DNA of 64,000 bases, from NCBI GenBank assembly GCA_009741485.1, contig CM019214.1:58804506-58868505 (forward strand). The letters run 5' to 3'. Within the stretch, counting starts at the first letter, position 1; the number at the start of each line of letters is the position of its first letter. Shown one piece after another: positions 1-13,348 of the stretch. A program made the translations under genes and the position numbers. The stretch is from Malurus cyaneus samueli. Lineage: Eukaryota; Chordata; Aves; Passeriformes; Maluridae. The notes under the pieces are model-generated. The model had not been told where the DNA came from. It made no database searches and saw only the letters and a program-made list of their open reading frames with translations.

Positions 1-3000
1 GTGGGAGGGCAGTTTCAGAACAACTCAAAAGAAAACCCTTCTCTATTTTTCTCATGTCTGAGACTAATAAGGCTGACATTAACTATAAATATGCATTACT
101 ATTAAACATTAGAAACTTCATGTAAAAATGTGTTGTGCTGTGTTGAGACATCAGAATATTCCAAAAAAAGGGAAAAATGTGACACCTTTTTTCACATTAT
201 CACCTTTTCACATGAGTGATCTCATTTTTGTTAATAGGTCTGCTCAAAATCCCCCTGCAATGTGAGTACAGAAAGTCCAATTATGCTCCAAAATCACAAG
301 GGGTAAACAGCAATAGAAGCAGAAGAGTTGGCTTCACATTTCACAAGGAAAGGCAATTTACCAACCAAGACATTATTGTCAAGAGGCTCTATCTGAGTGC
401 ATGAATCAAGAGAGAAGCAATTTTTGATGGCTTCCTCTGTAACAGACTCCTCTCCTGTCGGCGGTCCTGAGTTAGTTCTCAGGCAGCTGCTGCTAGGAAA
501 TTAAGTTTAATTCATTAGAAAAAGAAACTAATCTGCAATTTGCTAGATAGGGAAACAGGGAAAAAGGAAAATGTAGGTGGGGGGAACAAGTAGAGTCAAC
601 GGACAAGATATTTCTGTGACAAAAATGCATATAAGGATTTTTAAAATAAATTTGCAAGCCTCATATTACTTATATGACAGTGGCATGAAAGACAGGGGGA
701 GTAGCAATAAGCAAAACTGCTAAAATATATGGTAAATTGTCCTGTTAAAGAGTAGGTTACCTCAGTAAACGATTTATTTCCTCGTGAGGCAGCCCAACAA
801 GGACAGGGCCAGCAGTAGCAATGCCTACTAAGTTCCTATGTCTTTTATGACTCCGACTGTTTCTCTTTACACAGTCAAGCTGTTTCCACTGAAAATGAAG
901 TACTGGCTGAGTACAGAGTAATGGAGCTACTTGTCTTCATGCTGTTATATATATTTTTTGCTACTTTGTTTATGTTATTCTGCAGGCACTGTCAATTTGT
1001 AGCTGCTTTGGGTTGTTTGTTTTGTGGTTTGCCTTTTCTCTTTCAGATTTAAGAATTGTCAAAACATGACCTTGTTAATATGTTGGCATTGTATGTAAGA
1101 AGAGATATCTCTGGTGTGTTAAAGAAGGGAAAGGAAATCAGCGTTTTTTCTTCTAGACAAAATCTTCATTGTTGCAGGCAAAAACAAACCAAGTTTGTGG
1201 GATTGATTAGCATACTGAATTTTAAATGGTGGCAAAGATTGTCTTTTTACAAGTTCAATAAAATTAATAATTAAATTAGACAAATATTACTTACCAAATA
1301 TTACAACCATTGGCATTTTCTTTCCAATATAACAATTTTTTGAGCACAAAGTATGTTCTAAACACAATTTACTCCAAATTTTAGGATGTTCATCTTATCG
1401 AAAACTAATTAAAATAATGTCAAGTATATTTTCTTTAAAGAAAGAATGTAAAACCCTTTAAAATATCAACATTTCTGACCTTATGTATCGTGTCATGTTG
1501 TGTTACATCAGTCTGATTGCATTCATTTTAAAATGTTTGCATGTTTCATTTTTAAATACAAGATGTGACACTGTAACATGATTCACATTGCAGAGGATTT
1601 AAGGGCCCTTACTCTAATTGTGAAAACCACTTAAGCAAGAAAAATATTGCCTAAGCTTTGTCAGTGTAATTTAGAAATGTTCATAAATAACACAGTAATT
1701 GTATCAGTATTTTTGAAGAAAAAGGTAGTCTTAGTAAAGAAAATAGCTAGTGAAGCATAGACTCCCTTGACTTTACAGCTAATGGATTTCCTCTTTTTTG
1801 GGGTAACTATTGATACTCAATTTTGAATCTAAAATAGTGTGGTAGGTTTTTTTCTTCTTATGAATTTCAGCTGCAAGTTAGGCTACATGAAGCCACATTT
1901 TGCCATTTCTGAATGTCAATTACTTTAACAAATTGGCCTGTTAAGCAGTGTACAACCCGTTTTCCTCGGACTGGATACGTGCTAAAACATTTCTGCAATT
2001 TGTAATGTATTTTCAGTAGTAAAAGTTACAAATAAATGTGAAATAAATTAACTTGTTATGGGTGTTCTGAGTGCAATGCAGTAAGTAAACATAATGTTAC
2101 TGGATATAACATTAGTTCCTCATTTCATAAAAATATAAATAAAATTCTGCTCAACATTTAGTTATAAGCTGAAGTAATATAAAATTAATAGATGTGCCAG
2201 ATACTCTGAAAGATTAACATACATTTTGACAATGGAGTCACATGATCTTTCAAACCCTTTCAGGACCCTATTTTCATGCAACTTCAGGAACTTCAGGAAA
2301 TTTTCTCAAACTGTTAGTCTTTTGAATTTGTTGTTTGACACCTACTGTATTTTTTGATCAAATGAAAAATTGTTGTATCATATGTGTCAGCAGACAAAAC
2401 TGTAATAAGTTTAAAAGCTTTACTGTCTCACTATAGGTTAAAGATCTGTGCTTACACTAGATTTTTATTGATTCAACACTGGTTATTTCAATGAAATAGC
2501 CAATGGTCTTTCATAAGTCTATCAGAAGGTATGAGATAAGGATAAGGGACGGAGTAATTTGGGATCCATTGAGCTGAAATGTGTCACATAAATGTATTTA
2601 TATGCATCACAGTATTTATTAGCAAAATAATATAAATTGACAAATGTATATCATTTTTCATTTGAATGGGGAAGCTGGGATAGTGCTGAAAACCACCAAT
2701 GTACTAAAGTTTTATCACACAGAAAGAATGAAAAAATCTTGGAGTGAGCTATAGAGGAAAATAATTTATAACAAAAATAAACTTTATCTGTTCTAAATTA
2801 ATTTCATGGAAGGCTGGAGAAGGAAGGCTAAATTCATCAATCAATTTCAATTGATAAAGTCAATGCAATGATGAAACCTCATGTATCAACCCTGTAAAAT
2901 CATCACGCTTAAAATCAAATGACTTATAGTGAGATCTCTTGTTTCAGTTTATCCATCATCACAGAACACCTGAATAAATTCCTATTAGCTACATCTGAGC

Positions 3001-6000
3001 AAGGCAATGTGCTAGCACTGTATCATAGAGGAAGCAGGGTTGCAGGGTGAGGTGTACCCATGATTCAGTTTGGGCTTCAACAGGATTATTGCTGTGGGAA
3101 GAAATGAGAGAGGTGAAGTATTTAAAAAAAAAAAACAACCAAACAAACAAAAAACCAACCAACCAAGAAAGCAAAAAAAACCCAGCAATTTTCCAGAAGT
3201 AGCAGTTTGAAAATAAAACTTTTCATTTGTAAATCCAGCACAGAAATTTGCCATAGATATGAGAAACAGAAAAAAATAAACACTATTTCTTCACAGATTT
3301 CAGATGAGGAGTGAATTTTCAAATTATTAAGTCCTGCTATGAATCATCTTAGGGCCCTGACTTTTCCTGTACTGTACCAGAAATAATCCATTGTATCCCT
3401 GCCTTCTGGTAGTTTTCCTCAGGTTACAAAGTGGTGCTCGCAAATTCAAGCACCAAATTACGCTGTTTTATGTAATATTTGAAAATGTGTTTCAGAATAT
3501 GACACACACAGGGGCAAAATATATTTCAAGAGTTTGAAGATGGATGACTCTGAACATATGCTAAGGCAGAGTGACCCTCGACAGCTTGCAAAAATATGAC
3601 AGGTATAGCACGTTACTATGAAAATTGCAGAAAAAACTGCTTTCTTGCTGCTGCCTTTTAGTTCTTCAGTGTAGACGAATAATGAAGACATGCAATTTAA
3701 ATAAAATTCTGACTCTTTCCAATGTCTGAGTGGAACATGTCTCATTGTGTTACAATCAATGAGGAAAAGCCATTAGCTCTTCACGGGACAGATACTAAAA
3801 TATCCCTAATATTTAAGCCTGAGTTTTTATATAAATGTCTCTCAGTGTGTGGGTGTGTGTATTGTGAAGAAAGTTTTCTCTTTGTTTTCTTACAGAACTA
3901 TCTCAAAAGTTATTGCATGCATTTAGAAATCATGGCACCAACTTCATACTTTGTTTCCTTTAAAAACTCTACAGACAACTTTCTGTGTCATGATGAATTT
4001 TGTAGGTGAATTTGGCAGAATAATGTAATTAATTTACTGTGTGGAATAACAGAGTTGAAAAGTTAACAGAAAGAAAATATGTAGCTCATCTGCTCATATA
4101 TTTCATAAATTTTTATATTGTGCAGCACTGACTATCCTAGAAAAAGAAACCTTCTAGCTGATTTGCTGCCATTAGTCACTGAATTACAGTGACAGATGGA
4201 GAATTACAGTGGCAGAGAGAGACTGAACATTTATGGACATTCATTTACTCACTTTCTCCTACATTGATACTCTTGGGCCCATAATAAGAAATTTCGTAAA
4301 CTCATTTTTTTTTTCTCTATCCATGCTGTGACAATCACCTACACTTGAATTTCATCTGAAATACAGGACCAAATCAAGAAGCAAAGTTTAGAAACATTAC
4401 AGTTCCTAGAAATTGCAAGACCAGCTGTAGAATTAAGGCTAGGACAAAAATGAGTCCTCCTCTAAGTGGATTTCTCTACATTACTGTCTACTTATCAGGC
4501 ATGTGATTAATGTACCAGGATGCACCTTAAAGAGGTAAGACTTTATTCAAATTCCCAATCAGACATCTGCAGTGGCTTAAAACTGACTGTTCAGAAAGAT
4601 GTGTGTGTCCCATATATCCTGAGCCATAACTTCTAGGTGCAGATGCATAACTTGGAGACTGCTACCTCTGCAGTTAAAGAATTTGGTTTCAATGTTGGGC
4701 AGTAGGGAAGATTATCATCATTTATTCACACTGTCCTGGATCTTTCCTTCCAAAACTCACCAATATAATTTTTCCATTTGAAAACACCTTTCACCAGAAA
4801 CCCATAAAGAACATAAATTTTTAATTTTTATTTTACTAGAAAAAAAAAAAAAAAGTTGTTCCATCAATGCCATCATACTGGTTTCTATTCATTATCCTTA
4901 CTGTATCCAGACTGTGCCTAATTTTTTATTATGTCTACCTTTTTACAAGTTTAGTCATCTTTCATGGCTTATGGCACATTTTTTTACATGTGTCTATGAA
5001 TTCTCCTTCAAAAACTCCACATTTTTGCCAGACATTTTATGTAAGTCTAGTAACCTACCATAAATTGCATGCCACTATTTGATTAAAACAGATAAAAAAG
5101 TATAATTTTTTGTCTTTATTTTTTTTTAAATTTATTTTTACTAACAGTTTCAAGCTTACAGTTGAGGAAAAACAGTAAGAATGCATCACATTTTCTCTAC
5201 AATGTTCAAAAGCAAGACAGTCATAATTGGATGTTTTGACAAAAAGGCAACAAAGCATTAATATTTCATCTTTTCTCTATTTTATAATGTATTTCACTTT
5301 TTTAACAATCAAATTGCTTTCTTTTTTTTTAGTTTTTGAAAAGTATAAAGGCATTGTACCTCTGTCATTTTAAAGATTATCTTTTTTCTTCAAAAAAATC
5401 AGGCTACCACTAAGAAATGTGAAGTGTCTTCCTTGTATCTGTTTTGATCTTATGCTCTTGTACAAAACATATTAAAAAAAAAAAAAACAAAAAAACAAAA
5501 ACAAACCTGCTTGCAAAATTATTTTAAATTCGATTACAGCTCATTTTCCAAAGTATAATATATATGATATACTCTTGTATAAGTGCCTATATAGTGGGTC
5601 AGGGAATTTCCCTATATACAGATTATTTTTGCTCTTTTATATAGGAACAGAATCTCAGGCATTAATATATTTATTACTTTAAAAGTGAAATCCCCTTAAT
5701 TTATTAATTCTGGAGACTCTGTTCATTATAATGTTTTTAATTACAGTAAACGACAATGGGATCTTCACAATTTAAAACTTTAATTAGAAAACTGTAGCAA
5801 TGCAAGTGTAACTTGTTTCATTTAAATTGCAGCCAAGTGATTGTCAATATTTTATACTAGATATTACTTTTTTGAGTGATGGTCTTAAACAGGGAAAGAA
5901 GGGAAAATGGAGGCAAAGGGACATTAAAAAAACAGTGCTTAGTCATTCAGGGACCAGGCGATAAGGCTGTCAGCTCAGGTTTGAGTGACTGTGACAGTTT

Positions 6001-9000
6001 AAAGGCTGAAGCACAGGAGATGTGCTTCTTATGTCACCAAATAGATATTCTGGTTTTAATGGTAATTTGTTTCTAAGAAGTGTTTTTTTTTCAGCCAACA
6101 TCAATGTCTCTTGCCTTAGGGGGAATCATCAGTCCTGCTCCAGATAGCAGCATCTATCAGACCCCTTTGTCCATAAACTACTGAAACTTCCATCATCTTC
6201 TCTGCCGTTTCAACTAATTCTTTCATGGGAACTTGTTTCCCCATTTAAATGAAAACTGCTACCCTTTTTCACTGTCATGCTTTTGGCTAAAATTTATTCT
6301 TTCAAGTCCAGTCTAGTTTCACTTTGCTTGCCTTTTTTTTCTACACCCCACGCAGTTTGGTCTTCCTCATGCTGAGGAATATTTCATGTTCATCCAGACT
6401 GACTTAATTCCCTTTTTTCTCTGCCTTATGCACTTCAGACAATATTTTTTGCCTTTCCCTAGCAAAAGGAAAATTATTTATGGTCAGGAAGTGAGTGAAT
6501 TTGAAAAACAGTTTTTCACTATCAATTCATAATCTTAACCCCTGATTCTGTTTGAACCATTCCACTTAGCTCTTGGTAGGACTGTTTCTGGGTATTTTTC
6601 TGGTATTTGCTCCTGAAGCTACTTCCAAAAAAACAGTGTTATAGATGAAACTGTGCCAGATTCAGTTTCCTCCATTTTATATTGTCTTCCAGAACTATCC
6701 CTGTGGACTCCTAACCTTCAAAAAACTACATTTTCTCATACCATGCCCCAGGACATTCCACCACAGTTTCAAGCAATAAAAACTCCATCTTGTTCCAAAA
6801 CTGCTACTAATACAAAAAAAGTTACTAACAAAAGAGTAATAAAACCTTCTAAAAGTGTCTCATATAATTCATAAGATATTGTACTACCATTCATGTTTAT
6901 CTCATTATTTCTAAGTTTAAAAAACCAATTAATATACAGATTATTGAAAAGGTAAGTTACTAGCCCTGCTGTGAGATGGGTTCAAGTATTGCATACCTTC
7001 CCATGAAAACGTGGCAGTCAGAATCATGAGTCAGTCACTAGGCATTCCAAATCTGAGCAAATATTAATTATTTTGCTCTGAGGATTGTAAATATTTACTG
7101 GGAAACACCGTTTTATCTGTGACTTGCACAGGTTTGAAAGAGTATACTGGAGTGCAAGGCTAAGAAAACAATTCATAATGCCACTTCCAAGTTTCCCCTT
7201 TTCCCACCTTGATAGTAACCATTTAGGTATAATTATTAATCTCAAATAATTGAGCATGTTTTTGTTTAAAATCTTACTTTCTTTTCATCACATGCCAGGT
7301 ATGCATGCATTTTCAGACTTCCCTGTATTAATTTGACATTTGTATACATAAAAGTAGGTATTGGTTAAGATTCTACTTACTATGTTCACCATTGTGGATC
7401 TAACTGTTGAATTTTATAAGGATATTTTAGAATATTTCAGTATTTTATAAATACTAATGAAGTCCCATGTTGCATCTTGAAGATCAGAACTTTAAAAGCT
7501 TGAGAAGTTTTACAGTCAATTTGGAATACACCTGTACCTAGATGTCTGATGTCTAGATTCTGGATTTATTCAGCACACGCACTTAATATATCAGAGATAC
7601 TTCTGTGTATTCCTGTGGGCTAAAGTTATTAGAAAAAAATTATCGTGTCTTCAAGTTAGGACAGTGGCTGCAGCATATCTGTAGTTACATAGTGTGCAAA
7701 AATGAGTAGACAAAGGCATCGCTGAAGTGTGCCTTACTCTGGGTAATCTGGTCTGGTGTCTGACCCTGTAGGAATTATAGCAGTTCATTGGAGATAAGAG
7801 AGCTTCCAGTTGCTTTAATCTGCATTGGATATCACTGCCCTAAGAATCAAGGACCCACAACTGATATCATGACAGCAGCTCCCATGGCTTCATTACAGGG
7901 AAACATGGGACAACAGGAGAGAGGAGTGTTTTGCTATAAGTCTGTCCATGGATATTTAAGTTCCTGCTCTTTCCTATAAGATGAACATTTTAAAACCTTT
8001 GTATGCTCATTTTTAAATAGGGCCTTAGCAAAGCACCCTGACTGCATGAGCATGTAGAGGAAAATATATTTCTGATCTGTCCTCTCTGTGTGCTATCTCC
8101 TGAATACTGAACGAATGGCTAATCTGGCTGCTATTATCAAATTCTAGTGATTGCTTCTCTAGTTTCCACAAGTGCTGCAGCATGATAAATAAAAGGTGGA
8201 AACTATCTGTTTCCTGACCTGTAATGTGCTCTGCATGGTTTAATTGCATTTGTAGACATGGCTTACAAAGGTGGGGAATGTTGCAGAGGCAATCTGCTTA
8301 GCATCTGAGCAGCAGAGCAAAACAAATTTATATTATTCCAGCAGCGGTTTCTCATACTGATCAAAGAGTAGCTTTAGTAGGCTCTGAAGTAGTTCATCTT
8401 TTAATTCTTGTCCACCGGAGGCACTATGGCTGTGTCCCAGGTCTTAGAGCTTTATAGTTCAATGGAACAGATCTGAATGATGGCCCATTATGATTAGTGT
8501 GTTGTCCCTGTGGGAGGCTTCAAAAATAAATGGTAGTTCAGTCGAGTAACTGAGAAATTTACCAAAAGAACAGAATTCTTCCATAATCTCAGTGGCAATA
8601 CTCCTAAATTCTGTAGAGTATTATGACTCTTTTAATAATGTCATTAGACTGGAGAAACAAGAGAATGTAAGTTATAGGCATAATTTACATAATAAGCAAC
8701 AATTCTACAGAACTAGAGGACATCAGAAATTTCCTTTATTCCACAAAGACTGATACATATGATAGACTAGGGAGTGAAAGACCCTTATCCTCCAGCAATT
8801 CAAGCAATCTTCTTCTGATACCTAGGCATTAATCAGGTAGTATTTATCATATTCACTGTCCTTCTACGAATTCAAGAAATTAAAATAGAAGACTTCAAGC
8901 AGTAGATCTTATTGTTGGAAATGTATCTATTATCCAGCAGGTCAGCAATTTATAAAAGACCTTCAAATAGTTTATTCAAAAGGCAGTTGTGCTTAACAGT

Positions 9001-11790
9001 TTAAAAACAGTTTAAAAACCTTTTTATTTGTGGGGTCTGTGTTTGGTCTTTTTTCATGTCAAAATATACTTCTGTTTTCCTTCTCAGTCCGTGTATTTCA
9101 GGTGAAATTAGTATCTAGTATTGTCAGATTTTCTTTTTCAATTCCAAATTATTTTCTGTAGAGCACTGAAATTTCAATCTGCTTGTGAGAATTCTTACAT
9201 AACAAACATAAATTTCAATTCACAACTATTTACAGGTAACTTTCTTTTTTTTTATTTTTTTTGAAAAGCATTTCAGATCTGCTGGATGCTTTAAACACTT
9301 ACACTGTGTTTTATTTACTTCTTATCTGACATAGACATCTTTAGGCAGCAACCAATTCTATACCCTGTACTTGAATGCTTCTTAATTCCAGATCTGAAGT
9401 GCAAATTTTCTGAGGTGCAATTTTATGTGGAAATACATTTTTACAAAAATGCAATAAATTTGATAGAAAATATACTTTTAACTTGGGCAAAATATTATTC
9501 TAGACACATAGGTCATAAAAACAGAAATGCTGAAAAAATGCATGTTTTCTTACTGATTCTGCTGATTTAATGAAAGCACAATTATATCCTATTGGGATAG
9601 AGCAGTTATCATCTTTCATTTTATGCATGGTCAATAAAGCAACATGTGGTACTGAAGACTTTCCAGGGAACTGGATCAGTATAAAATAAAGGTAGTTGGA
9701 TATTGTGAAAAATATTATTAATATCAAAAACATTGGATAAATTCTTGTGCAAAAAGAAATCAGTAAAGCTAAAAAGATAAAGAAATGTTTCTCTACAAAA
9801 ATCAAAGTACAAATACAAGAACGAAACATCCTCAATATTTTAATACTCCCTCTTATATATAACTCTGAAAATTATAAACCTATTTCAGTATTTAATGGCT
9901 GTCTCAGATGCAGAATTGACACCTGAATATTTTGTCCATGTTGGAAAGAGCTGTTTCTAAGTAAGTCTACTGGTATGTAATCAACAATAATTTCTGCTTT
10001 TCTTGTATCTTTTTGTCTTGGAAACTTTTTCTCAATATCATTGTTTCATTCACCCAGAATCTTTTCAAAATTAACAATGTATACAAACTGGTTTCTTATG
10101 AAGGTGCAGTAGAAAAGGTACATGCCTCCACATAATTTCACCTAAAAGGAACACTACATTTCATGCACCCTGAGAACACTTCACAATGAAACCAATGCAT
10201 GGTATAAACAAAATATGAACAATTGGAAGCTACTTTTAATATGATGATATAGTAATGCAGTTTTGCATTACTAACAAGAGTATTTTCTTTAGATCTTTCT
10301 ATTTATTTTTTAAAGAAACTCCATAATTTCTGCAACTAGAATAATAATGGCCCTCCTGGCTTAGTTTTGATTACATGACATATTTTACATGAAAGTTAAG
10401 TACAATTTTTTAAAAACTGACTGAAATTCAGTTTTGTAGCATCTCTTTGTATATGTGCAAATGATCATGTCTGTTGAAACTGTTGTCCTTTCTGCACCAA
10501 ATATACAGATTATATAGAGACAAACTGTGATGGTCAGTTATCTCATACTTTAAGACACATTTTTTTTTTTTTTTTACAGATATAGAAGTGTTTGTGTATG
10601 ATTTTTAGTTAGTAGAGATTTGAGGGTTGTTTCACTTCATTTTCATAACATCTAGCATTATTTGGAGTGTTTTACTGAGTCTTGCCTGGCTTCAGCTTCT
10701 GTGTAAGGCAGTTTCATATGCAGCAAGCCAGTTCTCAATCAGAGTTGCTAATATTTCACAGCAATCAAAGGAGTAGAGAGAAAGCAAATCATGTTTAGAT
10801 GTATAGGACAACCTGAATAACATTCTGCCCTCTCTTATGACTAGGTCACCATTCAAAACAGTGGGAGTCCAGACACCCATCTTACACGCAGACACGGATG
10901 AAGTATTTTAATTAACATGTCTTTGGTGCCTTACATTTGAATCCCATCTCTGTATTACATGTAGTAGGGTTGTATGTCCTTTCAGATGACATTAAATATA
11001 ATTTAATTTCCTTTCCCAGCAATTAAAACAAAGTGGTCCACCAACTCTTACTATCTTTATTATCTCTTTGCATAAGCCATTATTTACACATGGTTTTGGT
11101 ACGTTTTCTATGACAGACTCAAGAACCAAAGCGTTGATGGAGTCATCTAATGAAACACTTTTTTTCCCTGTTTGACAGCTAATTTTGTTTTATACTTGCT
11201 TATGCAGGTGACTTTGGGACAACAGTATCTAGCATTGAAATAAAACAACCTACACCACCTTGGCACAGAAAGATGGCATTTCTACCTTAGAAAAAACAAA
11301 ATTGTGGAAAGCCTGAGAATATACAAATCGATCTAAAGTGAATGGAAATAATAGAGAAAAGAAAGGATAATTTTTATAATTCTCCAAGGACATTCAAATG
11401 AAATCAACTTCCATCTGGTTAAGAGCCCATAACTAACTATCCCTCTGCTCACTTGACAGACATTTTGCTCAGAGAGAGAAACAAGTGGCAGAATATTAAT
11501 ATATTCATGTACCACACCACAGAAAATGACACTTGCATGGGGGAAGGGAAAGCATTATTTACTGTTTATTTTGTTGTTGTTTTTATGCTTTTTTTCTGCT
11601 TAAGAACAAAACTTGTGGATGGCTTATTAGGTTGCTTATTATTCTGTCATGTGTGTGGAGGCAAAATTAAGAAAGCAATACCAAATAAGCTCATAACCAT
11701 CTGTAATATCAGGGTCAGCCTAGAAATAAGTATTTATTGCTCTAAACTTCCGTCATGTTTATTCATAAAGAAATATTTTTTAAAATAGTA
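1..11790. other. Unique AT-rich non-coding DNA, no gene seen
   Basis: No open frame here is longer than about 110 codons and none resembles a known protein. I see no CR1 or LTR signature. Small items are: a C/A-rich simple stretch at about 3121-3183, a 20-bp imperfect tandem duplication at 4181-4220, an A-rich stretch at about 5473-5503, a 9-bp tandem duplication at 2282-2299 and a T-run at about 10559-10576. A pyrimidine tract ending in CAG at about 1033-1046 looks like a splice acceptor, but no open coding frame follows it. The stretch is either intergenic or intronic. Confidence 0.7.
4181..4220. repeat. 20-bp imperfect tandem duplication
   Basis: Two adjacent 20-bp units both begin GAATTACAGTG and then differ at a few bases in the second half. 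This looks like a short local duplication in otherwise unique DNA. No function is implied. Confidence 0.75.
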
Positions 11791-13348
11791 TGCTGGTTTT
11801 ACTTGGCCTGGTTTTAGGTAATGGAGGGGGGAGGGCACAAATATGGCTTCTGTGAGAAGCTTCTGGAGGCTTCCACCATTTCCAGCAGAGCCAATCCCTG
11901 ATGGCCAAGGCTGGGCCAGTAAGAGATGTTGTTTACGCCTCTGTGATGACATATTTAAGAAGATATCAAAACAAAAACAGCACACGGCTTTTCTAGCCAG
12001 AGAGGAGGAGTAGGTGAGAAACGTGTGAGGAACAGCCTGGAAACAACAAGGTCAGTGGAGAAGGAGAGGGAAGAGTTACTCCAGGCGCCAGAGCTGGGAT
12101 TCCTTTGCAAGCCATGGTGACAACCATGGTGGAGCAGCTGAGCCCATGGGGCCCACAGGGGATGCAGAGATCCATCCAGAGCCCGTGGGGCCCACGGGGG
12201 ATGCAGAGATCCACCCACAGACCACGGGGTCCATGGGGATGCAGAGATCCAGACCACGCCCATGGGGGTCCATGGGGATGCAGAGATCCACCCACAGCCC
12301 ATGGGGTCCATGGGGATGCAGAGATCCACCCACAGCCCATGGGGTCCATGGGGATGCAGAGATCCCCCCACAGCCCATGGGGGATGCAGAGATCCACCCA
12401 CAGCCCGTGGGGTCCATAGGGATGCAGAGATCCACACACAGCCCGTGGGGAGGTGCCCATGGGGATGCAGAGATCCACCCACAGCCCATGGGGATGATGC
12501 AGAGATCCATCCACATCCTGTGGGGCCCATGGGGGATGCAGAGATCCACACACAGCCCATGGGGTCCATGGGGATGCAGAGATCCACCCACAGCCCATGG
12601 GGGATGCAGAGATCCACCCACAGCCCGTGGGGGATGCAGAGATCCACCCACAGCCCATGGGGGATGCAGAGATCCACCCACAGCCCGTGGGGTCCATGGG
12701 GATGCAGAGATCCACCCACAGCCCATGGGGTCCATGGGGATGCAGAGATCCACCCACAACCCGTGGGGAGGTGCCCACACCACAGTGGGTGGGTGCCCGT
12801 GGGGATGAGGCTGTGATTCATTGGGTGACCCAGTGGAGAGAGAGTGGCCGTGATTCCAGGCTGGAGCAGCCTGGCCTTGGAGGGCTGCACCCCGTGGATG
12901 AGTGATCCACACTGCCGCAGTTTTGGGAGGACTGCTGCTTATGAGAGTGAACCCAGGCTGGAGGAGTTCCCAGTGAACTGTCTCTGATGGGAGGGACCTC
13001 ATGGTGCAGCAGGGACTCCTCTCCCTGAGCAGTGGAAGAAGATCTTGGTGATGAAGTTACCAAAACCCCCACATCCTGCACCCATCCTTTTGGTGGGAAG
13101 GAGGAAGGGGTTGGGGGAAAGAATGGGGTAATAGGAGCTGGTTTCTTATTATCCTCCTTTGGCTCTGTTGGTAATAAATTCACTTTGGAACTCTAAGTTG
13201 AGCCTGTTTTGCCCTTGGAGTGTTTACTCCCCATCCTTATCTTGACTCATGACCCCTTTGTTTAATTTCGTTTTCTCTCCCCTGCCCAGCTGTGACAGGG
13301 GAAGTGAGTGAGGAGCTGTTGTGGGTGCCCGGCATTTGGCCAGCCACA
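11791..13348 (+). mobile_element. Solo LTR, avian ERVL-like, with internal minisatellite
   Basis: The block starts TGCTGGTTTT and ends near CCAGCCACA, giving the TG...CA ends of an LTR. In order it holds a GC-richer 5' part, a TATA-like ATATTTAAG at about 11951, the motif CTCCAGGCGCC at about 12081-12091, a tandemly repeated middle, an AATAAA polyadenylation signal at 13173-13178, then a U5-like part with TGTTTTGCCC and the closing GGTGCCCGGCA-type motif. This order matches, from general knowledge, a common LTR group in bird genomes that I would place with ERVL. It is about 1.56 kb, long mainly because of the minisatellite. No gag, pol or env lies beside it, so it is a solo LTR. A clean target-site duplication is not visible; AAATAG occurs at 11783-11788 and 13358-13363, but this does not abut the TG/CA ends. 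Exact family naming would need a repeat library. Confidence 0.8.
12143..12778 (+). repeat. LTR-internal minisatellite, 17 copies, two unit lengths
   Basis: The core GCAGAGATCC (with one-base variation around it) recurs 17 times, starting at 12164, 12203, 12241, 12280, 12318, 12356, 12386, 12424, 12467, 12499, 12538, 12576, 12606, 12636, 12666, 12704 and 12742. The spacings are 38-39 bp or exactly 30 bp, with two exceptions (43 and 32). The 30-bp units lack an 8-bp segment of the type GTCCATGG. Units differ at a few sites (CCCATGG or CCCGTGG, CCACCCACAG or CCACACACAG). The array is GC-rich with frequent CCATGG. Because the unit has few stop codons in any frame, it opens long false reading frames on both strands; these are not genes. 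The same short motif occurs once or twice in ordinary copies of this LTR group, so the array arose by expansion within the LTR. Confidence 0.95.

Noticed and set aside
12143..12778. CRISPR-like array (regular repeats)
   Set aside because: The whole unit is repeated, with no unique spacers; the genome is that of a vertebrate, and the array sits inside an LTR.
11955..13002. Overlapping minus-strand open frames of 261-311 codons and plus-strand frames to 220 codons
   Set aside because: They are opened by the LTR minisatellite in several frames at once, on both strands; no start context, domain or single favoured frame supports a protein.
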